Assembly: GCF_001421505.1 (NCBI RefSeq)
Contig: NZ_LMKL01000005.1
Span: forward strand, 258,471-322,470
Direction: 5' to 3'
Length of the DNA: 64,000 nucleotides
DNA from: Sphingomonas sp. Leaf17
GTDB lineage: Bacteria; Pseudomonadota; Alphaproteobacteria; Sphingomonadales; Sphingomonadaceae
Under the pieces are notes generated by a model that was not told the origin of the DNA, searched no databases, and worked only from the letters and a program-made list of their open reading frames with translations. Shown here piece by piece: positions 56,656-64,000 of the stretch (positions are counted from its first letter, which is position 1; the number at the start of each line of letters is the position of its first letter). Position numbers and translations under genes: made by a program.

Positions 56656-57764
56656 AGACCGTCACCGTCGATCTCGGCGCGCGCAGCTATCCCATCCATA
56701 TCGCGACCGGGCTGCTGGCCGGCGCGGCTGAGTATCTCGCGCCGCTCGCGCGCGGTCGGATGATGGCGATCGTCACCGACCGGAATTGCGTCGTTCACCT
56801 CGCGACGCTGCAAGCCGCACTGACCACCGCCGGCGTCACGAGCGAGGCGATCGTCCTGCCGCCGGGCGAGGGCACCAAGAGCTGGGCCAGCCTTGCCACC
56901 CTCACCGACCGGCTGCTCGACCTTGGCATCGAGCGCGGCGACCATGTCGTGGCGCTTGGCGGCGGCGTGATCGGCGATCTGGTCGGCTTTGCCACCGCGA
57001 TCCTCAAGCGTGGCTGCGGTTTCGTGCAGATCCCGACCACGCTGCTGGCGCAGGTCGATTCGTCGGTCGGCGGCAAGACCGCGATCAACACCCCCGCCGG
57101 CAAGAATCTGGTCGGCGCGTTTCACCAGCCGCGCCTTGTCCTGATCGACCCGCAGGTGCTCGACACGCTGCCACCGCGCGAAGTCCGCGCCGGCTATGCC
57201 GAGGTCGTCAAATACGGGCTGATCGACGATGCCGACTTTTTCGACTGGTGCGAGGCCCACGGCCCGGCGCTGCTGGCGGGCGATCCCGACGCGCGGACAT
57301 ATGCCATCACCCATGCCGTCGCGGCGAAGGCGCGGATCGTCGCCGCCGACGAGCACGAAACCAACGGCACCCGCGCGTTGCTGAACCTCGGCCACACCTT
57401 CGGCCACGCGCTGGAGGCCGAAACCGGCTTCTCGCAGGCGCTGATCCACGGTGAGGGCGTTGCCGCCGGCTGCGCGCTCGCCTTCGCCTATTCCGCCGCG
57501 AAAGCGCTTTGTCCACAGGCTGATGCCGACCGGGTCGCCGCCCACTGGCGCGCCTGCGGCCTGCCCGACGGGCTTGCCGCCGCCGGCATCACCGCCAGCG
57601 GCACGACATTGGTCGACCACATGCGCCACGACAAGAAAATGGCCGCCGGAACCCTGCCCTTCCTGCTCGCGCGCGGGATTGGACGGACCTATCTCGACAA
57701 GACCGTCGATCTCGCCGACGTCGCCGCCTTCCTCGACCGGCAACCCCGGCCGGACGCGCGCTGA
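56652..57764 (+). CDS. aroB: 3-dehydroquinate synthase
   Basis: Second shikimate-pathway enzyme, NAD- and zinc-dependent, 370 residues. NAD-binding [53 protein letters not shown], and zinc-ligand region EVVKYGLI, with [18 protein letters not shown] and [15 protein letters not shown] later, complete the active site. The start ATG overlaps the aroK stop. Its own stop shares a base with the start of a small DUF2256 gene (TGATG), which indicates a three-gene operon. Confidence 0.96.
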   Translation: MKTVTVDLGARSYPIHIATGLLAGAAEYLAPLARGRMMAIVTDRNCVVHLATLQAALTTAGVTSEAIVLPPGEGTKSWASLATLTDRLLDLGIERGDHVVALGGGVIGDLVGFATAILKRGCGFVQIPTTLLAQVDSSVGGKTAINTPAGKNLVGAFHQPRLVLIDPQVLDTLPPREVRAGYAEVVKYGLIDDADFFDWCEAHGPALLAGDPDARTYAITHAVAAKARIVAADEHETNGTRALLNLGHTFGHALEAETGFSQALIHGEGVAAGCALAFAYSAAKALCPQADADRVAAHWRACGLPDGLAAAGITASGTTLVDHMRHDKKMAAGTLPFLLARGIGRTYLDKTVDLADVAAFLDRQPRPDAR

Positions 57765-57904
57765 TGCCCAACGGCGTCAGCAAGGCCAACCTGCCGACCA
57801 AGATGTGCCCCGCCTGCAATCGTCCGTTTACCTGGCGCAAGAAATGGGCGCGCGACTGGGACAGCGTCGTCTATTGCTCGGACGCCTGCCGCAAGAAGCG
57901 ATAG
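57764..57904 (+). CDS. DUF2256 zinc-ribbon protein, 46 residues
   Basis: Short gene beginning [20 protein letters not shown] and ending ACRKKR. It carries CPAC and, 20 residues later, CSDAC: a four-cysteine arrangement expected to bind one zinc. It matches DUF2256, a family of 40-60 residues with [20 protein letters not shown]. The ATG overlaps the aroB stop (TGATG). The family is often found near photolyase or cryptochrome genes; here the photolyase is 31 kb away. Function unknown. Confidence 0.85.
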   Translation: MPNGVSKANLPTKMCPACNRPFTWRKKWARDWDSVVYCSDACRKKR

Positions 57905-57908
57905 GCGA

Positions 57909-58241
57909 TCAGCCGCGCAAACCCGTCCACGCCAGCCACAGCCACCCGCCAATCAGCAACGCACCGCCGATCGGCGTCACCGCGCCCAGCCAGCGCGGCG
58001 CACCCAGCGCCATCGCATAGAGCGTACCCGCAAACACCGCCGCGCCGACCACGAAGATCCAGCCCGGTCCTCGCGCATCCATCCGCAACGCGACGATCGC
58101 CGCGACCGCATGGATCAGCTGATAGTGCCCCCCGGTCTTCAGCCAGTCCGCCGCGACACCACTCGCGCCATGCGCGCCGAACGCCCCGGCCCCGACCGCA
58201 ACCGCCCCGGACACCGCCGCCAGCATGAGCAACAGGTTCAT
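57909..58241 (-). CDS. DUF423 family membrane protein
   Basis: Inner-membrane protein of 110 residues with four hydrophobic helices and the family marker LAAVSGAVAVGAGAFGAHG at the N-terminus, then TGGHYQLIHAVAAIVAL, GAAVFAGTLYAMALG and TPIGGALLIGGWLWLAW. DUF423 (YgdD-like) proteins are of unknown role. The ATG at 58241 overlaps the dgkA stop (ATGA). It ends four bases from the convergent DUF2256 gene. Length is typical (about 110-125). Confidence 0.92.
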   Translation of the reverse strand: MNLLLMLAAVSGAVAVGAGAFGAHGASGVAADWLKTGGHYQLIHAVAAIVALRMDARGPGWIFVVGAAVFAGTLYAMALGAPRWLGAVTPIGGALLIGGWLWLAWTGLRG

Positions 58242-58636
58242 CGTCCGATCCCCAAAACCATCAGGACACGCGGCAGGCTTTCCCAGGCCAATGCCGCCGC
58301 CACGCACACCGCGCCCACACTGACAACCAGCACCGCGCCGGCCAGCATGTCCTTCAACACCTTCACCTCGGGGTGGATGCCCGGATGCAGCAGGTCCGCC
58401 ATCGTTTCCACTGCGCCGTTTATCAGTTCCAGCGCCATCACCAGACACACGGCAATCGCAATGATTGCCCACCACACCGGCGCGGGTTGCAGGACAATCA
58501 GCGCCACCAGCACAAGACCAGCGGCACCGATATGGGTGCGGAAACTTCGCTCTCGTCGCCATCCCGCGCACAGGCCCGCGACAGCGAAGCCCAGTCGCTC
58601 TGCCAGAGGCCGGTTCTTCACCGCCCCGTCATCCAC
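58238..58636 (-). CDS. dgkA: Diacylglycerol kinase, prokaryotic integral-membrane type
   Basis: Small membrane kinase of 132 residues that recycles diacylglycerol to phosphatidate. Three transmembrane helices are visible; the DgkA signature is ALELINGAVETMADLLHPGIHPEVKVLKDMLAGAVLV, with the active-site Glu and the cytosolic loop. The N-terminal AERLGFAVAGLCAGWRRERSFRTHIGAAGLV matches family start. It overlaps the antiporter gene upstream by eight bases and DUF423 downstream by four. The operon therefore joins unrelated membrane functions. Confidence 0.93.
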   Translation of the reverse strand: MDDGAVKNRPLAERLGFAVAGLCAGWRRERSFRTHIGAAGLVLVALIVLQPAPVWWAIIAIAVCLVMALELINGAVETMADLLHPGIHPEVKVLKDMLAGAVLVVSVGAVCVAAALAWESLPRVLMVLGIGR

Positions 58637-60395
58637 ATTCCGGCTGGCCCGGCGGGGTGTTGTGCCGGGTAATGATCTTGGCGATGCCGGCGCGCAGGTC
58701 GCCGGTTTCGGTCTGCTGGGTCAGCCGTTCCTGATCGCGCGCACGATATTCGTTTTCGCTCCGGTCGATCTGCTCGCCGTCGACATCGACCGCGACCATC
58801 GCCATCCGCGCCATGCACACCGCCGATTCCAGCACCTCGCGCACGGTGCCCGCCACCGGGGCGCCGCGCATCTTCATCACGCTGCGCCGGTCATAGGCGC
58901 GGACGAACACCTGCGCGTCGGGGAAGGCCTGTGCCACCGAATGAAGCAGGTCGGCGTCGATCACGTCCCCGTCGATGCAGAACAGCAGCAGCTGCACCTC
59001 GGCCGCGCCCGCCTGTCGCAACAGGTCCAGGCGGGTGCCGTCGCCATAATAGACTTTCGATCCGAACGATCCCGCCGTCTCGATCATCTCGGGATCCTTG
59101 TCGACCAGCGACACCGAAATCCCCTGCGCAATCATCATCTGCGCGACCGTCTGGCCGAACCGGCCATACCCGATGACCAGCGCGCTGGCCCCGTCGGCGC
59201 GCGGCTCGGCCAGCCCCGCGCCATCGCGCACCGGTTCGGTCCGCAGCCGGCGCGTCATCATCATCAGGAACGGCGTCGTCGCCATCGACAGCGTGACGAT
59301 CGCCCCGAACAGGCTGGCCGCCTCCGGTTCGATCAGCAGCGCGTTCTGCGCCTGCGCGAACAGCACGAAACCGAACTCGCCGCCCTGGCTGAGCAACAGG
59401 CCCATCGCCAGCGCCTGCCGCCAGGTCATCCTGAACAGCAGGCCGATGCCGAAGATGATCGCCGCCTTGGTCGCCACCAGCACCGCCGCCATGCCGACCA
59501 CGAACAGCGGCCGCTCGGCGATCGCGGTCAGGTTCAGCATCATGCCGACCGCCAGGAAGAACAGGCCGAGCAGGATCGAGCGAAACGGCTCGACATCGGC
59601 CTCCAGCTCGTGCCGGTACGGGCTGTCGGCCAGCATCACGCCGGCGACGAACGCCCCCAGCGCGGTCGACAGGCCCAGCGCCTCCATCAGCGCGGCGCTG
59701 GCGATGACCGTGAACAGCCCGGCGAACACGAACATCTCGCGCTCGCCCAGCACGCCGATCAGCCGGAACATCGGCCGCAGCAGGAACCGGCCGGCAAAAA
59801 TCAGCCCGCCGACCGCCAGCACGGTGTAGACCGCCAGCAACCAGCCCGGCGGCGCGCCGGCGGGCGCCGGCGCACGGCTGAGCGCGGCGATGATGGTGAT
59901 GAGCGGGACGATCGACAGATCCTGGAACAGCAGGATCGAAAAGGTCCGCTCGCCGAACGGCGTCCGCATCCGCCCCGCCGATTGCAGCATCGGCAGAACC
60001 TGCGCGGTCGACGACAGCGCCAGCGGCAGGCCAAGCGCAAGCGCGGCGGCGGGCGAGAACTGCGCCAGCCCCCACACCAGCACCGACACCGCGATGCCGC
60101 ACAACACGACCTGCATCAGCCCGAGGCCGAAGATATCGCGCTTCAGCTGCCACAGCCGCGACGGGCTGAGTTCGAGGCCGACGAGGAACAGCAGCAGCGT
60201 GATGCCAAGCTCGGCGATGCCCAGCTTGGTTTCCGCGCCACCGACCAGCCCCAACACCTGTGGCCCGACGATCGCACCCGCAACCAGATAGCCCAGCGTC
60301 GCACCCAGCCCCAGCCGCCGGAACAGCAGGACGAAGACCAGCGCGAAGCCCAGCATGAGGACGCCGTCGCGCAGCAGCGACGCCGATTCATGCAT
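58629..60395 (-). CDS. Kef-type potassium/proton antiporter (CPA2 family)
   Basis: Inner-membrane CPA2 antiporter, 588 residues: about twelve helices in the first 380 residues (LGYLVAGAIVGPQVLGLVG, ALGLPLALSSTAQVLPML, LLFQDLSIVPLITII, LGAFVAGVMLADSPYRHELEADVEPFRSILLGLFFLAVGMMLN), then a cytosolic RCK/TrkA-N domain beginning ASALVIGYGRFGQTVAQMMI around residue 405 and ending with a charged tail. The order matches KefB/KefC. The ATG at 60395 follows family starts (HESASLLRDGVLMLGFA). No ancillary KefF/KefG oxidoreductase is adjacent, and gating by glutathione adducts is not shown. Confidence 0.92.
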   Translation of the reverse strand: MHESASLLRDGVLMLGFALVFVLLFRRLGLGATLGYLVAGAIVGPQVLGLVGGAETKLGIAELGITLLLFLVGLELSPSRLWQLKRDIFGLGLMQVVLCGIAVSVLVWGLAQFSPAAALALGLPLALSSTAQVLPMLQSAGRMRTPFGERTFSILLFQDLSIVPLITIIAALSRAPAPAGAPPGWLLAVYTVLAVGGLIFAGRFLLRPMFRLIGVLGEREMFVFAGLFTVIASAALMEALGLSTALGAFVAGVMLADSPYRHELEADVEPFRSILLGLFFLAVGMMLNLTAIAERPLFVVGMAAVLVATKAAIIFGIGLLFRMTWRQALAMGLLLSQGGEFGFVLFAQAQNALLIEPEAASLFGAIVTLSMATTPFLMMMTRRLRTEPVRDGAGLAEPRADGASALVIGYGRFGQTVAQMMIAQGISVSLVDKDPEMIETAGSFGSKVYYGDGTRLDLLRQAGAAEVQLLLFCIDGDVIDADLLHSVAQAFPDAQVFVRAYDRRSVMKMRGAPVAGTVREVLESAVCMARMAMVAVDVDGEQIDRSENEYRARDQERLTQQTETGDLRAGIAKIITRHNTPPGQPECG

Positions 60396-60828
60396 GCGCG
60401 GTGTCCTTGGCAACGGCCGCTTCCGCGGCGTCCGCCGCCGCCTCGAACGCCAGCCGGATCGAGGCATGACGCGCGGTGTAGGTCAGCGCGGGCGCGAACA
60501 CGTCCAGCCCCGGCCACCCCGGCGCCGCGCCATCACCCGCCAGCCAGCGGGTCAGGTCGTCGCGTGCGGCGGCGATCTCGGCCGGGGTCCGCCCGACGAC
60601 ATGGGTCGCCAGCAACGCCGACGACGCCTGGCCCAGCGCACAGGCGCGGACCAGCATTCCCACCGCGCGTACCCGACCCTCGTCGTCGATATCGACGTCG
60701 ACCGTCACCCGGCTGCCGCAGATCGGCGAGCGGCGCTCGGCGCTGCCCATCGGGGTTTCAAGCCTTTCGTGATGCGGGATCGACGCGGCCAGCCGCAGGA
60801 TTTCGGCATTGTAGAGGGGGGCGTTCAC
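60388..60828 (-). CDS. NifU-like iron-sulfur cluster scaffold protein
   Basis: Protein of 146 residues in the IscU/NifU N-terminal family. It has NAPLYNAEILRLAASIPHHERLETPMGSAERRSPICGSRVTVDVDIDDEGRV, then ACALGQASSALLA: two of the three scaffold cysteines (PICGSR and RACALGQASSA) are at the expected places; the third, near the C-terminus of typical IscU, I cannot find. Perhaps a divergent scaffold or carrier. GTG start at 60828 overlaps the cvpA stop; its own end overlaps the antiporter start by eight bases. Confidence 0.82.
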   Translation of the reverse strand: MNAPLYNAEILRLAASIPHHERLETPMGSAERRSPICGSRVTVDVDIDDEGRVRAVGMLVRACALGQASSALLATHVVGRTPAEIAAARDDLTRWLAGDGAAPGWPGLDVFAPALTYTARHASIRLAFEAAADAAEAAVAKDTAHA

Positions 60829-61397
60829 CGTGCGACCTCGCTGTCGTTGGAGGGTGTGGCGACTGGCGGTGCACCCGTCCGGCCGAAGACCGGCAGGCCG
60901 CGTCGTCGCCGGTCGACGAAATCGGCGATGCTCGCGCTGGTCGCATTCAAAAGCGGATAGGTCCGCGACGTCCGCATCCATTCCGGCCGGTGCGCCGCGC
61001 CGCCGCCCAGCGTGTCGAACACCAGGGTCGCCAGCAGGAAGGCGAGACTCGCCATGATAAGCCCCTTGAGCGCGCCGAAGCCGAAGCCCAGCGCCCGGTC
61101 GACCGGTCCCAGCACCGACGTCCGCGTCCGCGCGCCCACCGCGCGTGCGACCAGCCGCCCGAGAATCCAGGTTCCGCCGGCCAGCACCACGAACGCCAGC
61201 ATCGCAGCACCCGACACCGTACCGACCACACCGACCAGCGCCTTGGCGAACGCGGTGTGAAAGAACTTCACCGCCATCACCACGCCGCCCCATGCGAACA
61301 GCGACAGGACCTCGGTCACGAACCCGCGCGACAGGCCGAGCAGCGCCGATCCAGCGACACAGATCAATACGGCAATGTCGAGTGCGGTCAGGGCCAT
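60825..61397 (-). CDS. cvpA: CvpA family membrane protein
   Basis: Inner-membrane protein of 190 residues with four hydrophobic helices (ALDIAVLICVAGSALLGLSRGFVTEVLSLFAWGGVVMAV; MLAFVVLAGGTWILGRLVARAVGA; DRALGFGFGALKGLIMASLAFLLATLVF) and a soluble tail. The signature DRALGFGFGALKG is the core of CvpA. In E. coli the gene precedes purF and affects colicin V production; here purF is 40 kb away. It overlaps the NifU-like gene and follows radA with a 178-base gap containing a palindrome. Confidence 0.9.
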   Translation of the reverse strand: MALTALDIAVLICVAGSALLGLSRGFVTEVLSLFAWGGVVMAVKFFHTAFAKALVGVVGTVSGAAMLAFVVLAGGTWILGRLVARAVGARTRTSVLGPVDRALGFGFGALKGLIMASLAFLLATLVFDTLGGGAAHRPEWMRTSRTYPLLNATSASIADFVDRRRRGLPVFGRTGAPPVATPSNDSEVAR

Positions 61398-61529
61398 CGC
61401 GTGTCGTTCGTTTCCATGCAGGGATCGGCCTTGGCCGTGTCGCTCCCAAATGGCGCATCACACGGCAATTCGCTACCCCCTCGGATCGTTACGGGTCCGT
61501 TGGGTTTTCGTAACGCCGGCTCCAAAGCC

Positions 61530-61553
61530 GTTCCCCGGCGAAGGCCGGGGAAC
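61530..61553. repeat. Single CCCCGGC hairpin
   Basis: gttccccggc, loop gaag, gccggggaac form a compact hairpin 23 bases from the radA stop (minus strand). It is the half-unit of the larger repeats at 23674-23778 and 40671-40758. It could end radA transcription, though no T-run follows on the minus strand. Confidence 0.75.
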
Positions 61554-61575
61554 AGAAACAGAAAACGAAGCCCTC

Positions 61576-62946
61576 CTACTTCCCCAGCATATGCCCGACA
61601 AACGCCCCCAGCGACTTGAACCCGGACAGCTTCAACCCGGCCCCGTCCGCCGCCATCGACGCCGGGACCAGCGCGCGCTCGAACCCCAGTTTCGCGGATT
61701 CCTTGGTCCTGAGCGCGCCGTGCGCCACCGGCCGGATTTCGCCCGACAGCGCGATTTCGCCGAAGACCACCGAATCGACCGGCACCGGCCGCTCGCTCAG
61801 CGCCGACACCAACGCCGCCGCCACCGCCAGATCGGCGGCCGGATCCTGCACCTTGTACCCGCCGGCGATATTCAGATAGACTTCCGACGTCGCGAAGCTG
61901 AGGCCGCAGCGCGCCTCCAGCACCGCCAGCAGCATCGCCAGCCGCCCGGAATCCCAGCCGACCACCGCGCGGCGCGGCGTCGCCCCGCTCGCCAGCCGCA
62001 CGGTCAGCGCCTGGATCTCGACCAGCACCGGCCGCGTCCCTTCCAGCGCGGGGAACACGGTCGTCCCCGCAATCCCGTCCTCGCGCTGGGTCAGGAACAA
62101 GGCGGACGGGTTGGCGACCTCGGTCAGCCCTTCTGTCTGCATCGCGAACACGCCGATCTCGTCGGTGCCGCCGAAGCGGTTCTTGATCGCGCGCAGAATC
62201 CGGTATTGGTGGCTGCGCTCGCCCTCGAAGCTCAGCACCGTATCGACCATATGCTCCAGCACGCGCGGGCCGGCGATCGACCCGTCCTTGGTCACATGGC
62301 CGACCAGTACCACCGCGGTGCCGCGTTCCTTGGCGAAGCGGATCAGTTCCTGGCTCGACGCGCGGACCTGGCTGACGGTGCCGGGCGCGCCCTCGATCAG
62401 GTCGCTGTGCATCGTCTGGATCGAATCGATGACCAGCAGCGCCGGGGGCATCCCCTGCCCCAGCGTCGTCAGGATGTCGCGCGTGCTGGTCGCCGCCGCC
62501 AGCATCAGCGGCGCATCGCCCAGCCCCAGCCGCCGCGCGCGCAACCGCACCTGATCCGCCGCCTCCTCGCCCGAGACATAGATCACGCTCCGCCCGGCGT
62601 GCGCCAGCTTGGCCGCCGCCTGCAACAGCAGGGTCGACTTGCCGATGCCGGGATCGCCGCCGATCAGCGTCGCCGACCCCTCGACAAAGCCGCCGCCCAG
62701 CGCGCGATCCAGTTCGGCGATCCCGGTCTGCATCCGTTCGGGCAGCGTGATTTCGGCATCCAGCCCGACCAAGGTGATCGACCGGCCGCCGGTCTGAAGA
62801 TTGTGCTTTGCCTGAAACGGGGTCGCCGCCGCCGCGGTTTCCTCGACCAGCGTATTCCACTGCCCGCAATCCGCACACTGTCCGGCCCAACGCGAGGCCA
62901 CCGATCCGCACGACTGGCAGACAAATCGTTTCTGGGGTTTTGCCAT
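61576..62946 (-). CDS. radA: DNA repair protein RadA (Sms)
   Basis: RecA-like ATPase that helps branch migration in recombinational repair; 456 residues. N-terminal zinc finger (FVCQSCGSVASRWAGQCADCGQWNTL), Walker A GGDPGIGKSTLLLQAA around residue 93, Walker B LLVIDSIQTM, the RadA-specific KNRFG motif in RAIKNRFGGTDEIGVF and a C-terminal Lon-like domain (VVGWDSGRLAMLLAVLEARCGLSF... VFGEIALSGEIRPV). The ATG at 62946 is fixed by the zinc-finger start; an upstream ATG in frame is unlikely. Divergent from the glycosyltransferase, with about 125 bases between them. Confidence 0.96.
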   Translation of the reverse strand: MAKPQKRFVCQSCGSVASRWAGQCADCGQWNTLVEETAAAATPFQAKHNLQTGGRSITLVGLDAEITLPERMQTGIAELDRALGGGFVEGSATLIGGDPGIGKSTLLLQAAAKLAHAGRSVIYVSGEEAADQVRLRARRLGLGDAPLMLAAATSTRDILTTLGQGMPPALLVIDSIQTMHSDLIEGAPGTVSQVRASSQELIRFAKERGTAVVLVGHVTKDGSIAGPRVLEHMVDTVLSFEGERSHQYRILRAIKNRFGGTDEIGVFAMQTEGLTEVANPSALFLTQREDGIAGTTVFPALEGTRPVLVEIQALTVRLASGATPRRAVVGWDSGRLAMLLAVLEARCGLSFATSEVYLNIAGGYKVQDPAADLAVAAALVSALSERPVPVDSVVFGEIALSGEIRPVAHGALRTKESAKLGFERALVPASMAADGAGLKLSGFKSLGAFVGHMLGK

Positions 62947-63072
62947 GGGCAACGCCTTAGCGAATGCGGAACGGGAAGGGAACAAAAACTGCTGGCGATG
63001 GCGCAGCCCGATTGCCGCGCTCCGCTACGGCCACTGGCCTTTCGCAACCATGGCCGCTATCGCGCGGCAATC

Positions 63073-64000
63073 ATGAAACCGTCGGATCTCCGCGTCGCGC
63101 TCTTCAGCGGCAATTACAATTATGTACGCGATGGGGCCAACCAGGCGTTGAACCTGCTGGTCGGCCATCTGCTGCGTCGCGGGGTCAAGGTGCGGGTCTA
63201 TTCGCCGACCGTCGCCAAGCCCGCCTTTCCCGCGACCGGCGATCTGGTCGACGTGCCGGCGTTCCCGATGATCGGCGGGCGCGGCGAATACAAGCTGGGT
63301 CGCGGCATCACCCCGACGGTGGCCAGGGATCTGGAGGCGTTCGCGCCGAACCTGATCCACGTTTCCGCGCCGGAATTTCTCGGCCACGCCGCGCTCACCT
63401 ATGGCCGCAAGCACGGCATCGCCACGATCGCCTCGCTGCATACCCGGTTCGAGACATATCCGCGCTATTACCATATCGGCTTCATCGAACCGTTGATGGT
63501 GAAGATGCTGACCCGATTCTACAGCCGCGCCGACGCGGTGCTGGTGCCGGGGGCCGGCATGGCCGACATCCTGCACCAATGGGGCGTGAAGACGCCGATC
63601 GCGATCTGGTCGCGCGGGGTCGATCATGGCCGCTTTTCGCCGGCGCGCCGCGACATGGCATGGCGGCGGTCGCTCGGCATCGGCGACCACGAAATCGCGA
63701 TCGGCTTTCTCGGCCGGCTTGTGAAGGAAAAGGGTCTCGACGTTTTCGCCGACGTCATCAAGGCCCTGCAGGCGCGCGGCATCCCGCACAAGGTGCTGGT
63801 CGTCGGTGAAGGCCCCGCCGCCGGCTGGTTCGCCTCCCAGGTGCCGGGCGCTGTGTTTGCCGGGTTTCAGGCGGGCGACGACCTTGGCCGCGCGGTCGCG
63901 TCGATGGACCTGTTCTTCAACCCGTCGGTCACCGAAACCTTCGGCAACGTGACCCTGGAGGCGATGGCCGCCGGCGTGCCGGTGCTGGCCGCCCGCGCGT
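63073..64000 (+). CDS. Glycosyltransferase family 4 protein (3' end beyond window)
   Basis: Incomplete gene, open from the ATG at 63073 to the window end (309 codons). Residues ~1-180 form the N-terminal Rossmann domain (RVALFSGNYNYVRDGANQALNLLVGHLLRRGVKVRVYSP, HVSAPEFLGHAALTYGRKHGIATIASLHTRFETYPRYY), and the second domain begins GFLGRLVKEKGLDVFADVIKALQARG, ending in the nucleotide-sugar motif ETFGNVTLEAMAAGVPVLAA. This GT4 pattern is close to MgtA/SqdX-type glycolipid glucosyl-, glucuronosyl- or mannosyltransferases. A glycosphingolipid role would suit a sphingomonad but is inference. Complete end and neighbours lie outside the window. Confidence 0.88.
   Translation, partial: MKPSDLRVALFSGNYNYVRDGANQALNLLVGHLLRRGVKVRVYSPTVAKPAFPATGDLVDVPAFPMIGGRGEYKLGRGITPTVARDLEAFAPNLIHVSAPEFLGHAALTYGRKHGIATIASLHTRFETYPRYYHIGFIEPLMVKMLTRFYSRADAVLVPGAGMADILHQWGVKTPIAIWSRGVDHGRFSPARRDMAWRRSLGIGDHEIAIGFLGRLVKEKGLDVFADVIKALQARGIPHKVLVVGEGPAAGWFASQVPGAVFAGFQAGDDLGRAVASMDLFFNPSVTETFGNVTLEAMAAGVPVLAARA

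Noticed and set aside
58110..61619. Open frame of 1169 codons on the plus strand
   Set aside because: It is antisense to DUF423, dgkA, the antiporter, NifU-like and cvpA genes; composition is His/Gln/Arg/Pro-rich without domain structure.

Overview
The window is an ordinary, gene-dense stretch of chromosome from a high-G+C alphaproteobacterium, most likely a Sphingomonas-like member of the Sphingomonadaceae. This rests on recognised gene content and order: RegB/RegA next to gyrA; an E1-beta of pyruvate dehydrogenase with its own lipoyl domain; the run PIMT - TolC - PopZ-like DUF2497 - valS; a fused CysN/CysC; Flp/Tad pilins; and many ATGA, GTGA and TGATG start/stop overlaps. No ribosomal RNA, transposase, prophage or CRISPR array is visible. 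Both ends are cut: the first gene (regB-like) lacks its start and the last (a glycosyltransferase) lacks its end.

Layout. 0-5 kb: RegB/RegA redox two-component pair, gyrA, DUF952. 5-8.8 kb: DUF2809 membrane protein overlapping a convergent glyoxalase-fold gene, trmFO, EF-hand protein, degenerate squalene/phytoene-synthase-like protein. 8.8-12 kb: three overlapping tad pilus genes (VWA-bearing TadG and two TadE-like). 12-20.5 kb: pdhA-pdhB, divergent MFS transporter-cysK-SleB hydrolase, then an acyl-CoA dehydrogenase with its MerR regulator. 20.5-29 kb: hisI plus lipoprotein, purF, an SDR, cyclopropane-fatty-acid synthase, photolyase, histone-deacetylase-like hydrolase, HSL-type esterase, rppH and a DUF481 protein. 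30-33.5 kb: an arginine-succinyltransferase operon (M20 hydrolase, astA, astB). 33.5-37.4 kb: sulfate assimilation (cysD, cysNC, cysQ-like). 37.4-44.3 kb: tRNA-Arg(ACG), lipoprotein, fused MFS/spermidine-synthase-like protein, hemB, lipid kinase, MATE pump. 44.3-50 kb: valS, popZ-like, tolC-like, pimt. 50-52 kb: tRNA-Cys(GCA), Lrp regulator, DUF6356, MutT, two Flp pilins. 52-58 kb: accA, xerD, an exported helical protein with a 45-residue membrane protein upstream, and divergent aroK-aroB-DUF2256. 58-64 kb: DUF423, dgkA, Kef-type antiporter, NifU-like scaffold, cvpA, radA and the partial glycosyltransferase.

I did not find a convincing new defence, mobile or biosynthetic system. The most unusual signal is an imperfect palindrome of about 88 bp inside the valS reading frame (45587-45674). 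It adds roughly 37 residues to valyl-tRNA synthetase and looks like a dispersed palindromic repeat domesticated in frame. Next come several families of intergenic palindromes at gene ends, one of which supplies the Shine-Dalgarno sequence of the MATE gene; an M20 hydrolase coupled to astA/astB where AstE would be expected; CtrA-like sites near the pilus genes; and a 45-residue / 602-residue / xerD overlapping operon of unknown role.
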